The notes under the pieces: model-generated
Seen by the model: the letters and a program-made list of their open reading frames with translations, nothing else
Databases searched by the model: none
What the model was told of the DNA's origin: nothing
Program-made: the position numbers and the translations under genes
Origin: an uncultured Flavobacteriaceae bacterium
Lineage (GTDB): Bacteria; Bacteroidota; Bacteroidia; Flavobacteriales; Flavobacteriaceae
DNA length: 64,000 bases
NCBI GenBank assembly: GCA_947500435.1
Contig: CANMRV010000004.1
Span: 1-64,000 of the forward strand
Direction: 5' to 3'
Shown here: positions 53,710-63,617 of the stretch, piece after piece
How the letters are laid out: every line of letters starts with the position of its first letter
How positions within the stretch are numbered: the stretch's first letter is position 1

Positions 53710-53740
53710 ATGTTTTTGATTTTTATGGTGCATTTAGCCT

Positions 53741-54058
53741 TTACCGATACTCATCTCTCGCCGGACTAAAAACATCCATTAATTTACAGGGAGTCAATGC
53801 TTTTCCGCTATGCGGGATGTTTGAAGCAATAGTCACAATATCTCCTGGATAATAAATTTTAGTCTCTCCATCCAAAGTAAATTCGAATTCACCTTCAATA
53901 ACATGCATGATTTGTTCGTGAATATGATGATGCTCAGGAACTACAGCATCTTTTTCAACATCCCAAAAAACCAAACTCATGGTTTCGGTATGTACCAGTT
54001 TACCGTGGTAACCTGGCATGATTTCTTTGGATTGAATGTTGGAGAGGTTGAGGTTCAT
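53741..54058 (-). CDS. Cupin domain protein
   Basis: A 105-residue single-domain cupin. Metal-binding residues are visible in the first cupin motif (PEHHHIHEQIMHVIEGEFEF, His cluster at about 40-44) and the second motif (YYPGDIVTIASNIPHSGKA). Small cupins of this kind are isomerases, dioxygenases or sensors; the role is not clear. The frame is open from a TTG at 54076; ATG at 54058 (MNLNLSN) is preferred. Confidence 0.85.
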   Translation of the reverse strand: MNLNLSNIQSKEIMPGYHGKLVHTETMSLVFWDVEKDAVVPEHHHIHEQIMHVIEGEFEFTLDGETKIYYPGDIVTIASNIPHSGKALTPCKLMDVFSPARDEYR

Positions 54059-54147
54059 TGTATTTCGGTTACACAACTAAGATAAATATAATACAGGGTT
54101 TTCGGTGCTAACTTCAATTCCTATCTTTACACCATAATTACTACTTC

Positions 54148-55506
54148 ATGCAAATTCATTTTATCGCCATAGGCGGAAGTGCGATGCACAATCTTGCCTT
54201 GGCACTAGATTTTAAAGGATATACAATTACCGGAAGTGATGATGTCATTTTCGCACCTTCAAAGAGCCGATTACAAGACAAAGGTTTGCTTCCTGAGGCA
54301 TTTGGTTGGTTTCCTGAGAAATTACATTCAGATATCGATGCTGTTATTTTGGGTATGCATGCCAAGCCCGATAATCCTGAATTGTTGAAGGCGCAAGAAT
54401 TAGGGTTGAAAATTTACTCCTATCCGGAATTTCTTTACGAGCAATCAAAGAATAAAACGAGAGTGGTTATCGGCGGAAGTCACGGTAAAACGACCATCAC
54501 CTCAATGATCCTTCACGTTTTGAATTATCACGACCGTCCTGTAGACTTTATGGTAGGCGCGCAATTGGATGGTTTTGACCGAATGGTGCACTTGACCGAA
54601 GAAAATGATTTTATCGTTTTGGAGGGAGATGAATATCTGTCTTCACCTATCGATAGAAGACCGAAATTTCATTTGTACCAACCCAATATCGCCTTGTTGA
54701 GTGGAATCGCTTGGGACCATATTAATGTATTTCCCACTTTTGAAAATTATGTAGAGCAGTTTCAGATTTTTGTGGACAGTATTGTAAAAGGGGGAAGCAT
54801 AACCTACAACGAAGAGGACTTAGAAGTTAAGAAGGTTGTAGAAGCTTCAGAAAATGCGATTCGCAAGTTGCCCTATCAAACTCCCGAGTATTCCGTTGAA
54901 GATGGAGAAACACTTTTAGAAACTCCCGAAGGTGCAATGCCAATTGAGGTTTTTGGAAAACATAACCTGAACAATCTAGCCGGTGCCAAATGGATTTGCC
55001 AAAACATGGGTGTTGACGAAGATGATTTCTACGAGGCTATTGCCACTTTCTCAGGAGCTTCAAAACGTTTAGAGAAAATAGCAGAGGGGAAGACAAGTGT
55101 TGCCTATAAAGATTTTGCCCATTCACCAAGTAAAGTAGCTGCAACTACAAAGGCGGTTAAAGAACAATATCCAGATAGAAAACTAATCGCTTGTTTAGAA
55201 TTGCATACCTACAGTAGTTTTAATCCGCAATTTTTAAAGGAGTATAAGGGTGCTTTGGATGCCGCTGATGTCGCTGTAGTTTTCTATTTGCCAGAGTCTG
55301 TGGCCATCAAAAAACTAGAACCTGTTAGTGTGGAGCAAATTAGGGAAGCCTTTGAACGCCCAGATTTGGAAATATACACCAACGCAGAAGAGTTTCACAA
55401 CAATGTTTTTGGTCGAGATTTTACTAATTCAACATTGCTTCTAATGAGCTCAGGTAACTATGGTGGATTAGATTTGGAAGCGCTGAAAACTACTGTAGAA
55501 TTTTAA
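54148..55506 (+). CDS. mpl: UDP-N-acetylmuramate:tripeptide ligase-like Mur ligase
   Basis: A 452-residue Mur-ligase of the Mpl type, which re-attaches the recycled peptide L-Ala-gamma-D-Glu-meso-DAP to UDP-MurNAc. It has the N-terminal glycine loop IHFIAIGGSAMHNLALAL, ATP-binding GGSHGKTTITSM (about 108-119), and the distinctive GDEYLSSPIDRRPKF region. The fold and length fit Mpl rather than MurC, but MurC cannot be wholly excluded by eye. A TATCTTTA box is near the start. Confidence 0.88.
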   Translation: MQIHFIAIGGSAMHNLALALDFKGYTITGSDDVIFAPSKSRLQDKGLLPEAFGWFPEKLHSDIDAVILGMHAKPDNPELLKAQELGLKIYSYPEFLYEQSKNKTRVVIGGSHGKTTITSMILHVLNYHDRPVDFMVGAQLDGFDRMVHLTEENDFIVLEGDEYLSSPIDRRPKFHLYQPNIALLSGIAWDHINVFPTFENYVEQFQIFVDSIVKGGSITYNEEDLEVKKVVEASENAIRKLPYQTPEYSVEDGETLLETPEGAMPIEVFGKHNLNNLAGAKWICQNMGVDEDDFYEAIATFSGASKRLEKIAEGKTSVAYKDFAHSPSKVAATTKAVKEQYPDRKLIACLELHTYSSFNPQFLKEYKGALDAADVAVVFYLPESVAIKKLEPVSVEQIREAFERPDLEIYTNAEEFHNNVFGRDFTNSTLLLMSSGNYGGLDLEALKTTVEF

Positions 55507-55575
55507 GTTGCTGATAACTAGCTGCATATTTGTCAGGTGCGGTTGGTCTGGAATGCATTTTGACCAATGTAACAC

Positions 55576-55758
55576 ATGGCCAAAGAACAAAAAGCCACAC
55601 TTTTAAATGCCGCATATCGATTTCTCCGACGAAAACTATCCCTTTTTATGATAGCTTGTATGCTCGGCATATCCAACGTTATTATGGAAGAAGATAGAAT
55701 GGTCAATGATACTAGGGCTAAAATCGAACACCAGGAGATTCAACCGGAAGACGATTGA
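55576..55758 (+). CDS. Small hypothetical protein (60 aa)
   Basis: A 60-residue protein with a basic N-terminus, a moderately hydrophobic segment (LSLFMIACMLGISNVIM, about 22-38) and an acidic tail (EEDRMVNDTRAKIEHQEIQPEDD in parts). No family is recognised. It lies 69 bp after the Mpl-like gene and its stop abuts the stop of the convergent DUF1569-like gene. It could be an mpl-linked small membrane protein. Confidence 0.6.
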   Translation: MAKEQKATLLNAAYRFLRRKLSLFMIACMLGISNVIMEEDRMVNDTRAKIEHQEIQPEDD

Positions 55759-56199
55759 TTAGACACCGAATTGCGTCAAATGATGGTCTAAATGTTTATA
55801 CTCCATCTTTCCCCATTGTTCATGTGTGAATTCTCCAAATATGGGATGTGGATTCCATGTTGTCCTAGTTCTACACCCGTAAAAATTAGTAACCAATTGT
55901 CTTAAAACTGCTTTCTCTGTAGTTAAATCCTTTTCTTCTTTTGTCTTTAGGTTAGGAGCGGTTGGTAGATTCTTTCGAAAAGGTTTGTCCGAATACATTT
56001 GTTTTTTGAAAAATAGTCGAACGAAGAGATTCCCGTTACCTTTGTTCTTGTTTTTAATGCCGATAACAAACGGAAATTGGCAGTGCCATACCATTTGTCC
56101 CGCCGTCATCTTACCCCATTGCCGTTCTGAATTTTCATTAAGGGAATCAATTCGAACTAAGACTTCATTATAAGTGGACTCCTCAAAAATGGACTTCAT
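55759..56199 (-). CDS. DinB-like protein (DUF1569)
   Basis: A 146-residue four-helix-type protein resembling DUF1569/DinB. His residues in WHCQF and HLDHHLTQFGV could bind a metal, as in DinB-like thiol-dependent enzymes. Function unknown. It converges with the 60-residue protein gene and diverges from radC. Confidence 0.75.
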   Translation of the reverse strand: MKSIFEESTYNEVLVRIDSLNENSERQWGKMTAGQMVWHCQFPFVIGIKNKNKGNGNLFVRLFFKKQMYSDKPFRKNLPTAPNLKTKEEKDLTTEKAVLRQLVTNFYGCRTRTTWNPHPIFGEFTHEQWGKMEYKHLDHHLTQFGV

Positions 56200-56275
56200 T
56201 GCTATCGGATTTGAGTTCTAAATGTATGCTTTATTAAACAATTTCATATTTGTAGGATTTATCCTATTTTTAGAA

Positions 56276-56974
56276 ATGCAAGAAAAACAGGCTTCCCTCT
56301 CTATTAAAAATTGGTCCGATGATGATAAGCCACGGGAAAAATTAGTTCAAAAAGGTAAAGCTGTCCTGTCGGATGCAGAACTCATAGCCATTTTGATTGG
56401 TTCGGGAAGTCGAAATGAAAGTGCTGTAGAGCTTTCCAAACGGATTTTAGCGTCCGTCAATAATAACCTTAATGAGCTAGGGAGACTTTCCATAAAACAA
56501 TTAATGGAGTTTAAAGGAATTGGAGAAGCAAAAGCTGTAACCATTGCCGCCGCGTTGGAAATGGGAAGGCGCAGAAGGGGAGAAGAGGCTCAAAAAATCA
56601 CAAAGATTCAAAGTAGTAAAAATGTTTTCGAATTGCTACAACCCATTCTAGGCGAATTGGAACATGAAGAGTTTTGGATTGTTTATTTGAATAATTCTAA
56701 CAAAGTATTGCATCGAGCGCAGCTCAGCAAAGGCGGTATTACGGGCACTTTGGTAGATGTGCGTTTGGTCATGAAGCAAGCTCTTGAACTTGGGGCTGTA
56801 GCTTTAATTCTGGCACATAATCACCCATCGGGAACTTTAAAACCAAGTTCAGCGGATAAACAAATCACACAAAAATTAAAAATTGCTGCCGAAGCACTAG
56901 ACCTAAAAGTTTTAGACCATTTAATCATTACCCAAAAGGAATATTTTAGTTTTGCAGACGAAGGCGTTTTATAA
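56276..56974 (+). CDS. radC: RadC family DNA repair protein
   Basis: A 232-residue protein with an N-terminal helix-hairpin-helix region (LMEFKGIGEAKAVTIAAALEMGRR) and a C-terminal JAB/MPN metalloprotease-like fold carrying the HNHPSG motif (about 190-195). The cellular role of RadC remains unclear despite its name. The frame is open to 56222, but that part is a hydrophobic extension not found in the family; ATG at 56276 (MQEKQASLSIKNW) is preferred. Confidence 0.92.
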   Translation: MQEKQASLSIKNWSDDDKPREKLVQKGKAVLSDAELIAILIGSGSRNESAVELSKRILASVNNNLNELGRLSIKQLMEFKGIGEAKAVTIAAALEMGRRRRGEEAQKITKIQSSKNVFELLQPILGELEHEEFWIVYLNNSNKVLHRAQLSKGGITGTLVDVRLVMKQALELGAVALILAHNHPSGTLKPSSADKQITQKLKIAAEALDLKVLDHLIITQKEYFSFADEGVL

Positions 56975-57137
56975 AGAATTGGTTTGAACTAGGTGTTTGG
57001 AACCGAGAATATCGGCTTTTGTCCACAGATGAAGTCTTTTTTTAAAAGCATAGCAGAGCTACGGTTTTAAAAAATGATGAAATATGAGTGCAAAATGTGA
57101 TATTTGCAGGTAAAAGAAATGGTTCAAACCAATTCTT
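56974..57137. repeat. 164-bp inverted-repeat-bounded intergenic element
   Basis: A perfect 16-bp inverted repeat, AAGAATTGGTTTGAAC at 56974-56989 and its complement at 57122-57137, bounds the radC-deacetylase gap. Inside is a long hairpin at 57042-57074 (TTTTAAAA ends, TAGC/GCTA core, loop AGA). No gene is present. The first arm overlaps the last base of the radC stop codon. Confidence 0.8.
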
Positions 57138-57165
57138 AGCTGTATTTTTCTGAATTAAGATATCC

Positions 57166-58461
57166 ATGTTATTAATCTATACCCATAAGATTACCCCGCG
57201 TTTCAGTTATACAATGAAGCACATCTTCACCAGAATTTTGGGGATAGAAGTTACGTTTACAACTAAGGTTGAAGATTTCATAAAGCATTCCGGACCTAAA
57301 ATAACTTATACAAAGCAGCCTTTACAGAACGAATTTTTCATTCGTAGTAATGATTTGCTGTTTGAGCAAGGGATTAATGACCTTCAAATAACTGTTTCGA
57401 ATTGGGATGGCATTCCATGTTTTTTTACTGCAGGTGAACGAAGTACAATTCCCTTTGATATTTTTTCCGCCAGTTTTTATTTGCTAAGTAGGTATGAGGA
57501 ATATTTACCGCATGTAAAAGATATGCATGGGAGGTTTCCGCCCAAGGAAAGTCTTGCCTATCAAAATGGATTTTTACAACAGCCGGTTGTTGATATGTGG
57601 GCCTTCAGCTTGCTTGAGAAACTGATAGAGCGTTTTCCAGATATAGAATATAAGAAAAGAACGTATTCCCATACCTCGGTTGTTGACGTAACCACGTCGC
57701 ATGGTTTTGCGCATAGAGGGTTTGTTAGAAGCTTGGCAGGTATACTTTTAGATTTGGTCTCCTTTAAATTAAGAAGGGTTGGAAGACGCATTGGAGTTTG
57801 GTTTAATCCTAAAAAGGATCCCTTTGACAATTATGGTCATCTGATTAATTTGCATAAGAAGTTTGCGGTGAAGAGTATGTTCTTTTTTCAATTTGCTTCT
57901 TATTCCACCTATGATAAGAATGTTTCCCCAAATAATAACAAGTTTAAATTTTTGATTAAATCGATTGCCGATTATAGTACAGTTGCACTTAGTGCTTCGT
58001 ATAGCTCTTTTGAAGATATTTCTCTTTTAAAGAATGAAAAAAAGCGACTGTCTGAGGTGATTAATCGAGATGTGTATTCCTCGCGAATGCGCTATAATCG
58101 GGTTGATATTCCGAATACATATCGAAATTTGGTAGATGCAGAGTTTACTGATGATTATACGATGGGTTATACACATGAGATAGGTTTTAGAGCAGGAACC
58201 TGCACACCATTTTACTTTTATGATATCAATCTTGAGTTGCAGCAACCCATTCGGGTTCACTCATTCGCGTTTCATGACTATGCATTGGTCAGTATGGCCT
58301 CCAAGGAAGAAATTTCAGAAAAGATTAGGGCATTGTATCAAAGGGTTAAGAGCGTAAATGGAGGTTTTACCAGCGTTTTTTCAATAGAGCTTTTGGGAGG
58401 TGACAAAGCAAAAGACTGGAAAGACTTATATGAAAAAGTACTAAATGAATACCATGTTTAA
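57166..58461 (+). CDS. Polysaccharide deacetylase-like protein
   Basis: A 431-residue protein of the flavobacterial polysaccharide deacetylase/DUF7033 type. The N-terminus (MLLIYTHKITPRFSYTMKHIF, key part ITPRFSYT) is typical of the group. The C-terminal half has a barrel-like pattern, but the usual NodB metal motif TFDDG is not visible; HEIGFRAGTCTPFYFYD may be the equivalent of RAGTC in known members. The catalytic status is uncertain. The next gene overlaps its end by 17 bp. Confidence 0.78.
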   Translation: MLLIYTHKITPRFSYTMKHIFTRILGIEVTFTTKVEDFIKHSGPKITYTKQPLQNEFFIRSNDLLFEQGINDLQITVSNWDGIPCFFTAGERSTIPFDIFSASFYLLSRYEEYLPHVKDMHGRFPPKESLAYQNGFLQQPVVDMWAFSLLEKLIERFPDIEYKKRTYSHTSVVDVTTSHGFAHRGFVRSLAGILLDLVSFKLRRVGRRIGVWFNPKKDPFDNYGHLINLHKKFAVKSMFFFQFASYSTYDKNVSPNNNKFKFLIKSIADYSTVALSASYSSFEDISLLKNEKKRLSEVINRDVYSSRMRYNRVDIPNTYRNLVDAEFTDDYTMGYTHEIGFRAGTCTPFYFYDINLELQQPIRVHSFAFHDYALVSMASKEEISEKIRALYQRVKSVNGGFTSVFSIELLGGDKAKDWKDLYEKVLNEYHV

Positions 58462-59143
58462 GGATTTAGTAACAGACGTCTTCTTTGATTTAGACCATAC
58501 GTTGTGGGATTTTGAGAAGAATTCCGCGCTAACCTTTGAAAAAATATTATCAGAGAATAGCATTCCAGTAGACCTTCCAGATTTTTTGGAAGTTTATGTA
58601 CCTGCTAATTTGGCCTTTTGGAAGTTATATCGCGAAGAGAAAATCACCAAGGAGGACTTGCGATATCAACGGTTGAAATCCGTCTTTGATAAATTGGGGA
58701 TTTCCGTAATAGATGAAATGATCTATAAATTATCCGAAGAATATATTCTGTATTTATCCTCATACAATCACCTCTTTCCAAATACAATAGAAATTTTGGA
58801 GTACTTAAAACCCAAATACAGACTGCATATTATCACCAATGGCTTTCAGGAAATCCAAGGAAAAAAACTCCAAAACTCCAATATAGATGGTTATTTTGAA
58901 CATGTTATTGATTCTGAAATGGCAGGTGTGAAAAAGCCTAACCCAATAATTTTTGAACTAGCACTCAGCAGGGCGAATGTAGCTTCAAAAAATGCATTAA
59001 TGATTGGAGATAGTCTTGAGGCAGATATTTTAGGAGCTAAAGATTCAGGATTTCACATGTTGCATTTTAACGCACATAACGAACCTTTCCACGAGTTTTG
59101 CCCAATCATTCAAGATTTAAGTGAAATAAAATCCTTTTTGTAG
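58445..59143 (+). CDS. yjjG: YjjG-type HAD phosphatase
   Basis: A 232-residue HAD hydrolase. The nucleophile motif DLDHT (D15, D17) in FFDLDHTLWDF is followed by the helical cap, KKPNP with the lysine and the terminal Asp motif IGDSLEADILGAKDSG. It matches the noncanonical pyrimidine nucleotidase group (YjjG), which cleans up nucleotide monophosphates. Start ATG at 58445, or 58454. It overlaps the deacetylase-like gene, so it is co-transcribed. Confidence 0.88.
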   Translation: MNTMFKDLVTDVFFDLDHTLWDFEKNSALTFEKILSENSIPVDLPDFLEVYVPANLAFWKLYREEKITKEDLRYQRLKSVFDKLGISVIDEMIYKLSEEYILYLSSYNHLFPNTIEILEYLKPKYRLHIITNGFQEIQGKKLQNSNIDGYFEHVIDSEMAGVKKPNPIIFELALSRANVASKNALMIGDSLEADILGAKDSGFHMLHFNAHNEPFHEFCPIIQDLSEIKSFL

Positions 59144-59201
59144 AGTTATCATTAGTAGGGTAAAGCGCTTCTTTCCTGTTCTTTATTAAAAGGTTTATTT
59201 G

Positions 59202-59750
59202 ATGAAAAGATTACTTCAAAGTGTACTCTTGGTTCTGCTGATTTCGGGTGGAGCGATTTCTTGTACTGAAAACCTAGATTTCAATCAATTCGACGATTTG
59301 GAAGCTACACCAACATATGAGGCTGGGATTCTTTATCTTGAAGCGCCTGAAGATATAATTAACCTTATCTCAGGAACTAATGTTTTTAGCCAAAACTTCA
59401 ATTTTGATGCTTTTAGCTCTGATATTTTCGCCGACCGGGTTTTGGATGGAACAATCACTTTCGTAGTGGAAAATACGACGAGTAAGGAATTGGAAATCAC
59501 AGTAGAGCTTCTAGATGAGGGCGATAATGTTACGGATACTGAAGTGTTTTCTATCCAACCAGCACCGACCGCAATTATACAACGTGAGATTGCATATGGT
59601 GATTCGGGAAGAAGCATAGATATAATAAAAACCCTTTCAACCATAAGAGTTACCGCTACAAACTTGGGCGATAATTCTAGCGTATCAAATCTTCCAGATC
59701 CGCTGATTACCTTGAAATCAAGTGGCAAGTTCAGAGTCCGTCTAAAATGA
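59202..59750 (+). CDS. Hypothetical lipoprotein upstream of DUF5723
   Basis: A 182-residue protein with a lipoprotein signal (lipobox near GGAISC at about residue 21). The mature part begins TENLDFNQFDDLEATP and is beta-rich with two immunoglobulin-like halves. Not recognised. Its stop overlaps the start of the DUF5723 gene by 4 bp (ATGA), so the two are translationally coupled and may form a surface complex. Confidence 0.78.
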   Translation: MKRLLQSVLLVLLISGGAISCTENLDFNQFDDLEATPTYEAGILYLEAPEDIINLISGTNVFSQNFNFDAFSSDIFADRVLDGTITFVVENTTSKELEITVELLDEGDNVTDTEVFSIQPAPTAIIQREIAYGDSGRSIDIIKTLSTIRVTATNLGDNSSVSNLPDPLITLKSSGKFRVRLK

Positions 59751-61177
59751 GAATTCCCAAAATCTTATTCTTAACCATTTTATGGGTATGCATTGGTGCG
59801 CACGCTCAAAATAAACAGTTGTTGTATGATTTCACCGAAATCCCGCAGTCAATGTTGATTAACCCAGGAGCTCAGACGGACTTCAAATGGTATGGAGGTA
59901 TACCTGGTATTTCCGGACTTTCATTTCAAGCAGGTTCAAGCGGTGTTTCTGCATACGACCTGTTTGCTGCTGATGGTGTAGATTTTACTGCAAAGGTGAG
60001 AGATCGTTTATTAGGGGGAATGACGACTAGGGACGAAATAAGTGGAACCCAACAAATAGAGTTTCTAAATATAGGATTTCGTAGCAGTGATCCAAACGTT
60101 TTTTATTCTTTCGGAATATACAATGAAAGTGATGCTATCGGGTATTGGTTCCAGGACTATGCTATTTTAGCAATAGATGGAAATGTAAATCGACTAAATC
60201 AGCGATTTGACTTGGGAGACTTAAAAACTAGAGGAGAAATGATGAATGTGTTTCACTTCGGGGTCAATAAAAAACTAGACAATAAGCTTACTGTTGGAGG
60301 TAGAGCGAAAATTTATTCGAGTATTTTGGACTTTAACTCAACAAGAAACAAGGGTTTTTTTGTTACACGCCCAGGTCAGAACAATTTATTGTCAAGTACT
60401 TTTAATGCCGATATGAAATGGAGAACATCCGGAATTAATGCAATCAAGGCAGCATCAAACGAGGATAATATTGCCGGAACAATTATTAAGAGAGGTTTTT
60501 TTGGAGGAAATTTGGGATTGGGCTTTGATTTGGGTCTTACGTATCAGCTGAATAAGCAAACGGTATTTACTGCAAGCCTTTTAGATTTAGGATTTATCTA
60601 TCATTCTAACGACGTTGAAAACTATACCTTAAAAGGTGATGTTACTACAGAAGGGGTTGAGGTTATTTTGCCCGGAGATGCCTTGAACCCTAATCAGGAT
60701 TTTTGGCAGGACCTAGTGGATAACATCGAGGAAATCGTTCCTTTCGAAAACAACTTTAACAATTATGTCACTTTTAGACCTACCAAACTGTATGCCTCTT
60801 TACGATATAATTGGGGTGAGCAGGCGATAGGAGGTGCAGATTGTGATTGCGGGCCAAATGTGATAAGTGGCAATAGAACTCCTAAGTTCGTCAACGGAGC
60901 TGGAGGACAGTTGTATGTGATCAATCGCCCTCGAGGACCACAAACAGCACTTACTGCCTTTTATCAGAGACGATTTGGCAACGTTATGGCCGTAAAAGCT
61001 ACATATACCGCGGATAAATTTACCTATACCAATATCGGTTTCGGACTTAACTTGCAAGCTGGCCCTGTAAATTTATATGTAATGGCTGATAATCTTTTGG
61101 CGTATCGCAACATAGCGGACAGCCGTTACGCTTCTTTTCAATTAGGATTAAATATCATATCTTGGGGCAAGAAATGA
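59747..61177 (+). CDS. DUF5723 family outer-membrane barrel protein
   Basis: A 476-residue protein with a signal peptide (about 1-20, ending AHAQ). The opening LYDFTEIPQSMLINPGAQ is typical of DUF5723. The long alternating strands and an aromatic-rich body point to a beta-barrel in the outer membrane. Function unknown. Coupled to the preceding lipoprotein gene. Confidence 0.83.
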   Translation: MRIPKILFLTILWVCIGAHAQNKQLLYDFTEIPQSMLINPGAQTDFKWYGGIPGISGLSFQAGSSGVSAYDLFAADGVDFTAKVRDRLLGGMTTRDEISGTQQIEFLNIGFRSSDPNVFYSFGIYNESDAIGYWFQDYAILAIDGNVNRLNQRFDLGDLKTRGEMMNVFHFGVNKKLDNKLTVGGRAKIYSSILDFNSTRNKGFFVTRPGQNNLLSSTFNADMKWRTSGINAIKAASNEDNIAGTIIKRGFFGGNLGLGFDLGLTYQLNKQTVFTASLLDLGFIYHSNDVENYTLKGDVTTEGVEVILPGDALNPNQDFWQDLVDNIEEIVPFENNFNNYVTFRPTKLYASLRYNWGEQAIGGADCDCGPNVISGNRTPKFVNGAGGQLYVINRPRGPQTALTAFYQRRFGNVMAVKATYTADKFTYTNIGFGLNLQAGPVNLYVMADNLLAYRNIADSRYASFQLGLNIISWGKK

Positions 61178-61259
61178 TATGATCTATTAAGCGGCCATTT
61201 GTTACTAATTTCCTCTTTGGCATGCTTTTTTCATATGTAGTTTTAATTAATCAAAAATT

Positions 61260-61283
61260 GTCTCAATCTTAATCTATTGGGAC
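61260..61283 (+). terminator. Weak terminator after DUF5723
   Basis: A stem GTCTCAAT (61260-61267)/ATTGGGAC (61276-61283) with one G-U pair, followed by AGTTTT. It is 82 bp past the DUF5723 stop and just before the next gene. Confidence 0.45.
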
Positions 61284-61297
61284 AGTTTTAAAAAGAT

Positions 61298-62254
61298 ATG
61301 ATTTTGAAAAGTATTGTAATAACTGTTTTTTTAATGGTAAGTTTTATTGGCTCCTCTCAAGTAAATATGGATGACTACAAATATATTGTCGTGCCTAAAA
61401 GGTTTGATGGTTTTAGGAACGAAAATCAGCATCAGACAAGTACCTTGATAAAATATTTGTTCAGTAAGAAAGGTTTCGTGACTATTTATGATGACAATAT
61501 ACCTGTTGATTTAAGTATTGATAGATGTTTAGGACTATACGTAGATTTGATTGAAAATTCATCAATGTTTACAACCAAGACAATTTTAGCCTTGAAGGAT
61601 TGTAAAGGTGAAGAGGTGTTCCTTTCACAAGAGGGTAAAAGCAAGAATAAAGAATATAAAGGCGCTTTTAACGAGGCGATTACTGAGGCCTTTGATTCTT
61701 TTGCCTCATTGAGTTATACTTATGTTCCAAAAGAAGAAGGAAATGAAGAGGAGGAACCTATAACCATAAGTTTTAAGAATGATATCAAAAAGGTAGATCA
61801 GAAGCCCGATCTTAAAAAAGAGCAGGATAGATTAGTTGAGCAAATTTCCACTGAAGAAATTCAATACTATAAGGATCGCACCCCAATAGAAACTGACTAT
61901 AAGTTGGCCAAATCTCCAGTTGAAAAGAAAATGGAGGAGCAACAGGCTACAAAAGATGATCAAAGTTTTAAAAGTATGGAGCCGGTTCAAAGTGACAATA
62001 AGAGGGAGCAGACTGTCTCAACTCCCAAAGTGTCCAACGGAACCTTGTATGCCCAAGAACTTCCCAACGGATATCAATTGGTAGATAGTACTCCAAAAAT
62101 TCAATTGAAGATTTTCAAAAGCTCTATGCCTAATGTTTACATTGCCAAAGGTGATGGTAGAGATGGAGTAGTGTATTCTTCGGATGGAAAATGGTTTTTT
62201 GAATACCATGAAGGAAATCAAATTGTAAAAGAAGAGCTTAATATTAAGTTTTAG
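61298..62254 (+). CDS. Hypothetical exported protein
   Basis: A 318-residue protein with a signal peptide (about 1-20, ending IGSSQ). A globular N-terminal domain (about 22-145) has the motif YKYIVVPKRFDGFRNENQHQTSTLIKYLF in part (VVPKRFDGF, NQHQTS). A charged low-complexity linker rich in Lys/Glu/Asp (about 145-240) and a small C-terminal beta domain follow. I do not recognise the family. Its end overlaps the convergent rarA by 11 bp. Confidence 0.75.
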   Translation: MILKSIVITVFLMVSFIGSSQVNMDDYKYIVVPKRFDGFRNENQHQTSTLIKYLFSKKGFVTIYDDNIPVDLSIDRCLGLYVDLIENSSMFTTKTILALKDCKGEEVFLSQEGKSKNKEYKGAFNEAITEAFDSFASLSYTYVPKEEGNEEEEPITISFKNDIKKVDQKPDLKKEQDRLVEQISTEEIQYYKDRTPIETDYKLAKSPVEKKMEEQQATKDDQSFKSMEPVQSDNKREQTVSTPKVSNGTLYAQELPNGYQLVDSTPKIQLKIFKSSMPNVYIAKGDGRDGVVYSSDGKWFFEYHEGNQIVKEELNIKF

Positions 62255-63527
62255 GCTCGTACTTATCTTTCCATCTGTTTTTTAGGAATTCTTTGATAGC
62301 ATTTTCACGTTGGTTGGTTCCCGGTTCGTAAAACGAAGTTCCGGATATTTCTTCTGGTAAAAATTCCTCTTCAACAAAATTGTTCTGATAGTTATGTGCG
62401 TATTTGTAATCTTGGCCATAGCCTAAATCTTTCATTAATTTTGATGGTGCATTTCGCAAGGGCAGTGGAACAGAAAGATCTCCGGTTTGCCTTACTGTCT
62501 GTTGTGCTTTGCCAATAGCCATGTAACTAGCGTTGCTTTTTTGAGATGTAGCTAAATAAATGGCACATTGGCTCAATATGATTCTTGCTTCAGGATATCC
62601 AATAGTTGTTACCGCTTGAAAAGTTGTGTTGGCAATAACCAAAGCCGTTGGATTTGCTAAACCAATATCCTCTGAAGCTGAGATGAGCATTCTGCGAGCA
62701 ATAAACTTTACATCTTCACCACCCTCAATCATACGTGCAAGCCAATATACGGCCCCATTTGGATCACTACCTCGTATTGATTTGATAAAGGCAGAAATAA
62801 TATCGTAGTGCTGTTCTCCTGTTTTATCATAAAGCACCGTGTTTTTCTGAACCTTTCCCATAACCAGTTCGTCGGTTATAATAATCGAATTTGAGTCTTC
62901 AGAATTGACAACCAGTTCAAAGATATTGAGTAGCTTTCGTCCGTCGCCTCCAGAAAGCCTCAGAAGGGCTTCTGTCTCTTTTATTTTTATTTTTTTTCCC
63001 TTTAGAAAGGTATCTTGTTTAAGAGCTCTTTGTAGTAGGGCTTCCAGATCTTCTTTACCAAAGGCATTTAAAACATATACTTGACATCTTGACAACAATG
63101 CCGGGATCACTTCAAAACTCGGATTTTCAGTAGTTGCACCTATCAAAGTAACCGACCCCTTCTCAACCGCAGCCAAAAGAGAATCTTGTTGTGATTTACT
63201 AAAACGATGAATTTCATCGATGAATAGAATAGGGTTTTTGGCAGTAAATAATCCACCGCTTTGTTTAGCCTTTTCAATAACCTCCCGAATGTCCTTAACT
63301 CCACTATTTATGGCACTAAGTGTATAAAAAGGCCTTCCACTTTCGTTTGCAATGATATTTGCAAGTGTGGTTTTGCCGGTTCCTGGAGGTCCCCAGAGGA
63401 TTAGAGAAGGAATAATTCCTTTTTTAATTTGATGTGTTAAGGACCCTTTTTTACCCACCAGATGGTTCTGGCTAATGTACTCTTCCAGCGTTTTGGGGCG
63501 CACTCGTTCGGCAAGTGGTTCGTTCAT
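62244..63527 (-). CDS. rarA: Replication-associated recombination protein A
   Basis: A 427-residue AAA+ ATPase related to DNA-clamp loaders, acting at stalled replication forks. It begins [22 protein letters not shown]. Walker [10 protein letters not shown] is at about 45-53, Walker B is [15 protein letters not shown], and a sensor follows in [10 protein letters not shown]. It is divergent from the rhomboid gene. Its stop overlaps the convergent gene. Confidence 0.95.
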   Translation of the reverse strand: MNEPLAERVRPKTLEEYISQNHLVGKKGSLTHQIKKGIIPSLILWGPPGTGKTTLANIIANESGRPFYTLSAINSGVKDIREVIEKAKQSGGLFTAKNPILFIDEIHRFSKSQQDSLLAAVEKGSVTLIGATTENPSFEVIPALLSRCQVYVLNAFGKEDLEALLQRALKQDTFLKGKKIKIKETEALLRLSGGDGRKLLNIFELVVNSEDSNSIIITDELVMGKVQKNTVLYDKTGEQHYDIISAFIKSIRGSDPNGAVYWLARMIEGGEDVKFIARRMLISASEDIGLANPTALVIANTTFQAVTTIGYPEARIILSQCAIYLATSQKSNASYMAIGKAQQTVRQTGDLSVPLPLRNAPSKLMKDLGYGQDYKYAHNYQNNFVEEEFLPEEISGTSFYEPGTNQRENAIKEFLKNRWKDKYEPKT

Positions 63528-63617
63528 TTTGTAAATGTAATAAATAATATAAATGACAATCTTTCCGTTTTTATCATTTTGGCTTGTTTATTGACTTAAT
63601 GAATTAATTTTAAGAAA

